From positions 13,385-22,827 of the forward strand of contig MGNS01000007.1 of the NCBI GenBank assembly GCA_001795165.1: a stretch of DNA of 9,443 nucleotides, given 5' to 3'. Every line of letters starts with the position of its first letter. The first letter of the stretch is position 1. The translations under genes were made by a program, and so were the position numbers. The notes under the pieces are model-generated. The model did no database searches. It was not told where the DNA came from and saw nothing but the letters and a program-made list of their open reading frames with translations. Shown here piece by piece: positions 5,827-9,443 of the stretch. This stretch comes from Chloroflexi bacterium RBG_16_57_11 (GTDB lineage Bacteria; Chloroflexota; Anaerolineae; Anaerolineales; UBA4823).

Positions 5827-7665
5827 TTACTTCTTTAGATGATAGGGGACGTCGATAATCACCCGCTGAAAACCCAGGTCCCGTCGGCGATATAGCAGGG
5901 CGGCTTTGAGCAGCCAAGTGGTCTGGTTGTGCAGCAGCCCGTGCCACCATTTCGCCGGCACGAATTCCGGCAGCACCACCGCAGCCAGGTGCCCGTCATT
6001 GTGCTTCTCGTCGGTCTCATCCAGAAAGTCAATTAGCGGTCCAACGACGGAGCGATAAGGCGACGGTCGCACAACCAGGGGGATATCAGGGAACCAGCGC
6101 TCCCACTCTCTCTTCACCCGCGGCGTCACCTCCGGATCGAGCTCGATGTACACCCCCGTCACCTCCCGCGAGATGCCGCGCGCAAAATCTACTGCATCGA
6201 TAATCCCTCGGTGTACCCCGGAGATCGGGATGACGATCCGTGGAGCAGGGTACGGACGCAGCGAGGGCGGCAGGCCGTGCAGCGAGAGCTGCTCCCCGAC
6301 CTCTCGGTAGTGCGCGCGGATTTTCAGGAACATGGTTACCAGTAATGGGATCACCAGGATCGTGATCCAGGCGCCTTGGCCGAATTTGCTGATCGCTACG
6401 ACCATCAAGGTTACCCCGGTTGCCAATGCGCCCAGACCATTCGCCAGGGTTTTAATCTGCCAGTGAGCGCCGCGTTCGCGTATCCAGTGCACCACCATCC
6501 CACTTTGGGAAAGCGTGAAAGCCAGAAAGGCCCCTACAGCGAACAGCGGCACAAGCGCATGGGTATCGCCCTGGAACAAAATAATCAGGCCACCAGTCGC
6601 GACTGACAATACTACAATCCCGTTTGCGAATACCAGGCGATCTCCCAGGCCGGTGAACTGGCGAGGAAGGAAGCCGTCTCGAGCCAGGATTGCCGAGACG
6701 CGTGGAAAGTCAGCGAAGCTTGTATTGGCGGCAACGGATAGGATTAACAGCGTAGAAATCTGGATCAGGTAGTAAAACGGGCTGTTGTCAAGCAGCTGGC
6801 GGGCTAGCGCCGACAGGATCGTCTCTTCCGGGCCAGCGACTACCCCCAGGAACTGTGTCAATCCGATGCTGCCCAGGAAAAGGATTCCCATTAAGATAGC
6901 CATTACAATCAGGGTTCTTCCGGCATTATTGCTTTCAGGCTTTCGGAATGCTGGCACTCCGTTGCTGATGGCCTCAATCCCGGTCAGCGCGGTGCAGCCT
7001 GAAGAGAAAGCGTGAAGCACGATGAGCAATGCGAGCGGTTCCAGGGCCACCGGGGCTGTTTGAGGATAAGCTACCGGACCGTACACAAACAGTCGGAAAG
7101 TTCCGTAAACCAGCATCGGTATATAAGTAAATAAGAAAAGATACACCGGGATAGCCATCAGCGTGCCGGTTTCTTTCAGGCCGCGCAGGTTGATCAACGT
7201 GATCAGCAGCAGAATGAATAACGCGACTTCCACCCGGTAAGGCCATAATACAGGGAACGCCGACGCAATCGCCGCGACACCGGCCGTCAGGCTGACCGCC
7301 GCAGTGAGTATGTAATCAATGAGCAAGGCAGATGCAGCTACGAGCCCAGGCAGCGTTCCCAGGTTTGCGCGCGCGACGATATAGGAGCCGCCCCCTGAAG
7401 GATAGCCGTGAATGGTTTGATAGTATGAAATTGCCACGACGATAAGCAGGATGGTGATGGCGACGCCGATCGGCCAGGCCATCATGAGACCTGCAGTGCC
7501 CGCAACCACTAGGCCCAGGTAGATCTCCTGGTTGGCGTAAGCGATGGAAGACAGTGCATCGGGCGAGAACGCCGCCAGCGCACGGATTTTGTTCAGCCTC
7601 TTTTCTGCCAGTTCGTGGGTAGGGAGGGGACTGCCGATAATCAGGTGTTTTAGTTTGTTTAACAT
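5827..7665 (-). CDS. KimA-like APC-superfamily potassium (or amino acid) permease
   Basis: The 612-residue protein has about 12 hydrophobic helices (residues ~30-440) and a soluble C-terminal domain (~455-612) beginning RIVIPISGVHRGIIDAVDFA, resembling a UspA-type fold. This layout and length match B. subtilis KimA (YdaO), a high-affinity proton-coupled K+ importer. D36 and Y43 in SPDALSSIAY, and D117, T121 and S125 in LIDYILTAAVSLTAG, fall at the same numbers as residues I recall as important in KimA; TGIEAISNG (about 228-236) is a further family motif. Potassium uptake is therefore the best guess, with a generic amino acid permease the alternative. KimA genes in Firmicutes are often under a c-di-AMP riboswitch, but only 68 nt separate this start from the upstream gene, too short for one. 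The ATG at 7665 lacks a Shine-Dalgarno. Confidence 0.85.
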   Translation of the reverse strand: MLNKLKHLIIGSPLPTHELAEKRLNKIRALAAFSPDALSSIAYANQEIYLGLVVAGTAGLMMAWPIGVAITILLIVVAISYYQTIHGYPSGGGSYIVARANLGTLPGLVAASALLIDYILTAAVSLTAGVAAIASAFPVLWPYRVEVALFILLLITLINLRGLKETGTLMAIPVYLFLFTYIPMLVYGTFRLFVYGPVAYPQTAPVALEPLALLIVLHAFSSGCTALTGIEAISNGVPAFRKPESNNAGRTLIVMAILMGILFLGSIGLTQFLGVVAGPEETILSALARQLLDNSPFYYLIQISTLLILSVAANTSFADFPRVSAILARDGFLPRQFTGLGDRLVFANGIVVLSVATGGLIILFQGDTHALVPLFAVGAFLAFTLSQSGMVVHWIRERGAHWQIKTLANGLGALATGVTLMVVAISKFGQGAWITILVIPLLVTMFLKIRAHYREVGEQLSLHGLPPSLRPYPAPRIVIPISGVHRGIIDAVDFARGISREVTGVYIELDPEVTPRVKREWERWFPDIPLVVRPSPYRSVVGPLIDFLDETDEKHNDGHLAAVVLPEFVPAKWWHGLLHNQTTWLLKAALLYRRRDLGFQRVIIDVPYHLKK

Positions 7666-7672
7666 AAAGCAG

Positions 7673-7699
7673 CGCTGAGATTATACCTCAGCGTGTCAA
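7673..7699 (-). promoter_or_regulatory. TATAAT in a hairpin loop upstream of the kimA-like gene
   Basis: On the - strand a perfect TATAAT (plus 7680-7685) ends 14 nt before the kimA-like ATG. It lies in the loop region of a perfect 7-bp inverted repeat, CGCTGAG/CTCAGCG (plus 7673-7679 with 7687-7693). A perfect TTGACA (plus 7694-7699) is present, but only 8 nt from the TATAAT, far from the usual 17, so the two cannot be a normal pair. At 17 nt spacing I see no good -35. If the TATAAT is used, transcription would begin about 7 nt before the ATG, giving an almost leaderless mRNA. This fits the absence of a ribosome-binding site but remains inference. Confidence 0.4.
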
Positions 7700-7733
7700 T
7701 AGCAAGCGAAGATTAAACGAATCTGTTAGGAGG

Positions 7734-8156
7734 CTATGCTGTGTTGCCGCCCTTTGACCTCCCGGCGACAAGCATCGCCCCGTACGCCAGGGTGAGCGCG
7801 GCGAAGACGCCGGTGGTGACCCAACCCGCGGGGTTGTACCAAATGGAAGACTGCTGTGTGATCGAAACGACCGCCGCTAGCAGGTTGCTCAACAGCAGGG
7901 CCATCACAACCCGCCGCTGGTGAGCCGCGCTAAGCTCATTGACCGCTTCGCGCAGGGCAAAAAGCAGGAAGCCGTAACCGAACAGCGCTGCACCGAACAT
8001 GCGCGCAAAGGCCGCCAGGTGCCAGTAGGTCGTGCTGTCGATGCTCAGCTCGGGTACATCAAAGAAAGCCATCATCAACGGCCCGTATAAAGCAAAGGCG
8101 ATTCCGAGAGCGATGAACAGGATGCCGTTGAATGTAATCAGAGGTGATAATTTCAT
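7734..8156 (-). CDS. Small four-helix membrane protein of unknown function
   Basis: The 140-residue product has four hydrophobic segments, at about residues 5-31, 46-68, 84-100 and 111-131, and a short charged tail ending GRSKGGNTA. Polar stretches between them include REAVNELSAAHQRR and TQQSSIWYNPAGW. I do not recognise a specific family; the plan is shared with several small uncharacterised integral membrane protein families, and no catalytic motif is evident. The start ATG at 8156 has a GAAAGG ribosome-binding site (plus 8163-8168) located in the last codons of the upstream methyltransferase gene, from which it is separated by 3 nt, so the two are probably co-transcribed. The kimA-like gene lies 68 nt downstream in the same direction. 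A link with membrane transport is possible but unsupported. Confidence 0.8.
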   Translation of the reverse strand: MKLSPLITFNGILFIALGIAFALYGPLMMAFFDVPELSIDSTTYWHLAAFARMFGAALFGYGFLLFALREAVNELSAAHQRRVVMALLLSNLLAAVVSITQQSSIWYNPAGWVTTGVFAALTLAYGAMLVAGRSKGGNTA

Positions 8157-8159
8157 TTT

Positions 8160-9083
8160 TTACCTTTCTATGCTGTTCCAACGAGCATAGATTGCAGTCG
8201 ACAGGTATCTCCCGGCGCTGCGTTCAATCAGGGCCAGCTCTCCGGTTTCGATCACTCCAGATAGCCCCTTGGTCATATCCTGCAGGGCATAATAGGCTGA
8301 GAGCGCCGAGGCCCGGATCGCATACGCCGTCAGGATCACAAAGGAGGGTTTGGGGCTTAACAATGACCGGCAGTTCTGCAGCAGCTCGGGCAGCGATTCG
8401 AACAGCTCCCACACCTGGCCTTGCGGGCCGCGCCCGAATTTGGGTGGATCCAGCACGATCCCTTCGTACTGCGATCCGCGACGCACTTCCCGGCGCACGA
8501 ACTTGAACGCATCATCCACCAGCCAGCGGATCGGGCGATCGCTCAGACCGCACAGCGCCTGGTTTTCGCGCGCCAGCAGCATCGATTTTTTAGATGCGTC
8601 CACATGGACCACCTGCGCCCCGGCTCGCGCCGCTGCCAGCGTCGCCAGCCCGGTATACCCAAACAGGTTGAGCACGCGCACCGGTGCCTGGCTCCGGTTG
8701 TCGTAGGCTCTTAATTTTTCCACCATCCAGTCCCATTGCGCCGCCTGCTCCGGGAACACGCCCATATGGCGCGAGCTGGCCGTGAAAGCCAGGAAGCTCA
8801 ATCCCTTATAGCTCATTTTCCAGGGCGTCTTGACCGGGCGATGGAACTGCCACTGCCCGCCGCTTTCTTCCCCGGTGGGTTGGAAAGTGGCGTGGGCAGC
8901 CTTCCAACGCTCCTCGGGCAGCGTCCGTCGCCAGACAGCCTGGTGTTCGGGGCGCACAAAAGTATACGCGCCATAGCGTTCCAGCTTGGCGCCTTTGCCG
9001 CTGTCCAGTAGCTCGTAATCCTCCCAGTCTGGAGAGGTGAGCAGAGTCAGTTGAGGGTTGGACACTTTTTCAGGATCAGGCAT
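8160..9083 (-). CDS. Class I SAM-dependent methyltransferase, RlmI-like group, without the m5C cysteine
   Basis: I start the gene at ATG 9083 (307 residues, MPDPEKVSNPQLTLL). The frame stays open to a TTG at 9203, but that extension overlaps a CBS-gene remnant and is not protein-like. Residues about 15-125 form an N-terminal region with WEDYELLDSGKGAKLERYG. The Rossmann methyltransferase fold follows: SAM-binding NLFGYTG at 139-145, an acidic VHVDAS strand end, VDDAFKFVRR, and the catalytic-loop motif DPPKFGRG at 212-219. This resembles the domain of RlmI/YccW, which makes m5C in 23S rRNA, but there is no N-terminal PUA domain. At the position where RlmI-type enzymes carry the catalytic cysteine (TCSCS) this protein reads ILTAYAIRAS (250-259). 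The substrate is therefore unknown; rRNA is plausible. It probably forms an operon with the downstream membrane protein gene. Confidence 0.8.
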   Translation of the reverse strand: MPDPEKVSNPQLTLLTSPDWEDYELLDSGKGAKLERYGAYTFVRPEHQAVWRRTLPEERWKAAHATFQPTGEESGGQWQFHRPVKTPWKMSYKGLSFLAFTASSRHMGVFPEQAAQWDWMVEKLRAYDNRSQAPVRVLNLFGYTGLATLAAARAGAQVVHVDASKKSMLLARENQALCGLSDRPIRWLVDDAFKFVRREVRRGSQYEGIVLDPPKFGRGPQGQVWELFESLPELLQNCRSLLSPKPSFVILTAYAIRASALSAYYALQDMTKGLSGVIETGELALIERSAGRYLSTAIYARWNSIER

Positions 9084-9087
9084 AGAC

Positions 9088-9308
9088 TCAGATAAGCAGA
9101 TCGCTTTCGGCCGGTATTGCTCGTTCCATGCGTTGCAAGTTTTCTTCCTGTTCCGTGAATTTACCCGCCATCTGTTCGCCTTCCAGCATGACCGGCGCCC
9201 CAATGTCTTTGCCTGCCATCAGCCGCACCGCTTCGAAAACCGCGTTTTTGCTGAGGCTGACCAGACCTGAGCGCGTTTCTCCTTCAGCAGGTTACGAACC
9301 GTTTTCAT
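9088..9308 (-). pseudogene. Frameshifted, truncated CBS-domain protein gene
   Basis: On the - strand, ATG 9308 opens a frame reading MKTVRNLLKEK then QVWSAS, the typical beginning of small bacterial CBS-domain proteins, but it stops at 9219-9221 after 29 residues. A shift of one base near about 9240-9260 restores the family sequence: AVFEAVRLMAGKDIGAPVML, then EGEQMAGKFTEQE, corresponding to the usual ...VFEALRLMADKNIGALVV...GIFSERD pattern. The spacing between VW and VFEA is one nucleotide short of whole codons, consistent with a single-base deletion. After about 50 residues of this second frame, homology fades and the frame ends at TGA 9088-9090, five bases before the methyltransferase ATG; the second CBS domain is absent. 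Intact relatives bind adenine nucleotides. No ribosome-binding site search beyond the ATG was decisive. Confidence 0.75.
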
Positions 9309-9329
9309 CTCGTCTTCTCGTTGACCATT

Positions 9330-9443
9330 GTAGGGGCGGGTCTGGGCAACCCTCGACCTTCCAATCATCCACGCCCAGACCCTCCCCTACCCACGCATTC
9401 CGATGTAGGGGCGGGTCTGCACATACCTTGACCTTCCAATCCT
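9330..9443. repeat. Palindromic direct-repeat cluster at window end
   Basis: GTAGGGGCGGGTCTG occurs at 9330-9344 and again at 9405-9419. GACCTTCCAATC occurs at 9355-9366 and 9430-9441. Both pairs are offset by exactly 75 nt, so the true unit is about 37 nt with conserved ends and a variable middle. Between the copies, 9373-9390 is the reverse complement of 9330-9347 with one mismatch in 18, giving an 18-bp hairpin with a 25-nt loop. The cluster continues past the end of the window. GTAGGGGCGGGTCTG-like sequences resemble interspersed repeats seen in many environmental genomes. No gene is visible in 9309-9443. Confidence 0.85.

Noticed and set aside
5303..5950. A 215-residue open frame antisense to mazG
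   Set aside because: It spans the mazG 3' end and the convergent junction, is low-complexity (Ala/Arg/Pro rich) and shows no family motif; it is a shadow of the coding strand.
7666..7733. A possible c-di-AMP riboswitch upstream of the kimA-like gene
   Set aside because: Only 68 nt lie between this gene and the preceding one, much shorter than a ydaO-class riboswitch, and no matching conserved blocks are visible.
9330..9443. Start of a CRISPR array
   Set aside because: The 75-nt offset, the split conserved blocks and the inverted copy between them do not fit repeat-spacer units of uniform repeats, and no cas gene is nearby.

Overview
This window is most likely chromosomal DNA from a Chloroflexota bacterium, probably Anaerolineae-like. 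That assignment is inference from gene order (rpsK-rpsD-rpoA-rplQ-truA-rplM-rpsI), moderately high GC, a zinc-type S4, a YabN-type methylase/MazG fusion, and short intergenic palindromic repeats of a kind common in such genomes. No marker here settles the taxonomy.

Positions 1-4130 (+ strand) hold the distal part of the bacterial alpha operon and its extension: the C-terminus of ribosomal protein S11 (cut by the window edge), S4, RNA polymerase alpha, L17, tRNA pseudouridine synthase TruA, L13 and S9. These genes are closely spaced and probably co-transcribed; together they supply small- and large-subunit proteins, the RNAP assembly subunit and a tRNA modification enzyme. Two spacers in the operon are unusual. 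The rpsD-rpoA gap folds into a GC-rich hairpin. The rplQ-truA gap is almost entirely a 15-bp tandem repeat with palindromic cores, enclosed by an inverted repeat joining the rplQ stop to the truA start.

Positions 4131-4362 carry no gene. They contain REP-like sequence, two competing hairpins, and a 26-bp-arm hairpin with T-runs that ends just before the next gene. Positions 4363-5820 (+) encode a fused tetrapyrrole-methylase-like/MazG nucleotide pyrophosphohydrolase.

Positions 5827-9308 are all on the - strand and converge on mazG. In transcription order they are: a decayed CBS-domain gene (frameshifted and truncated), a class I SAM methyltransferase of the RlmI-like group that lacks the expected catalytic cysteine, a small four-helix membrane protein of unknown function, and a KimA-like potassium/amino-acid permease of the APC superfamily. 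The kimA-like gene has a perfect TATAAT 14 nt before its ATG, inside a hairpin loop, and no Shine-Dalgarno sequence.

The last ~115 bases (9330-9443) are a palindromic direct-repeat cluster that runs off the window. I do not see a new multi-gene system. The material worth a second look is mainly intergenic: repeats, hairpins at gene starts, and the CBS gene remnant.
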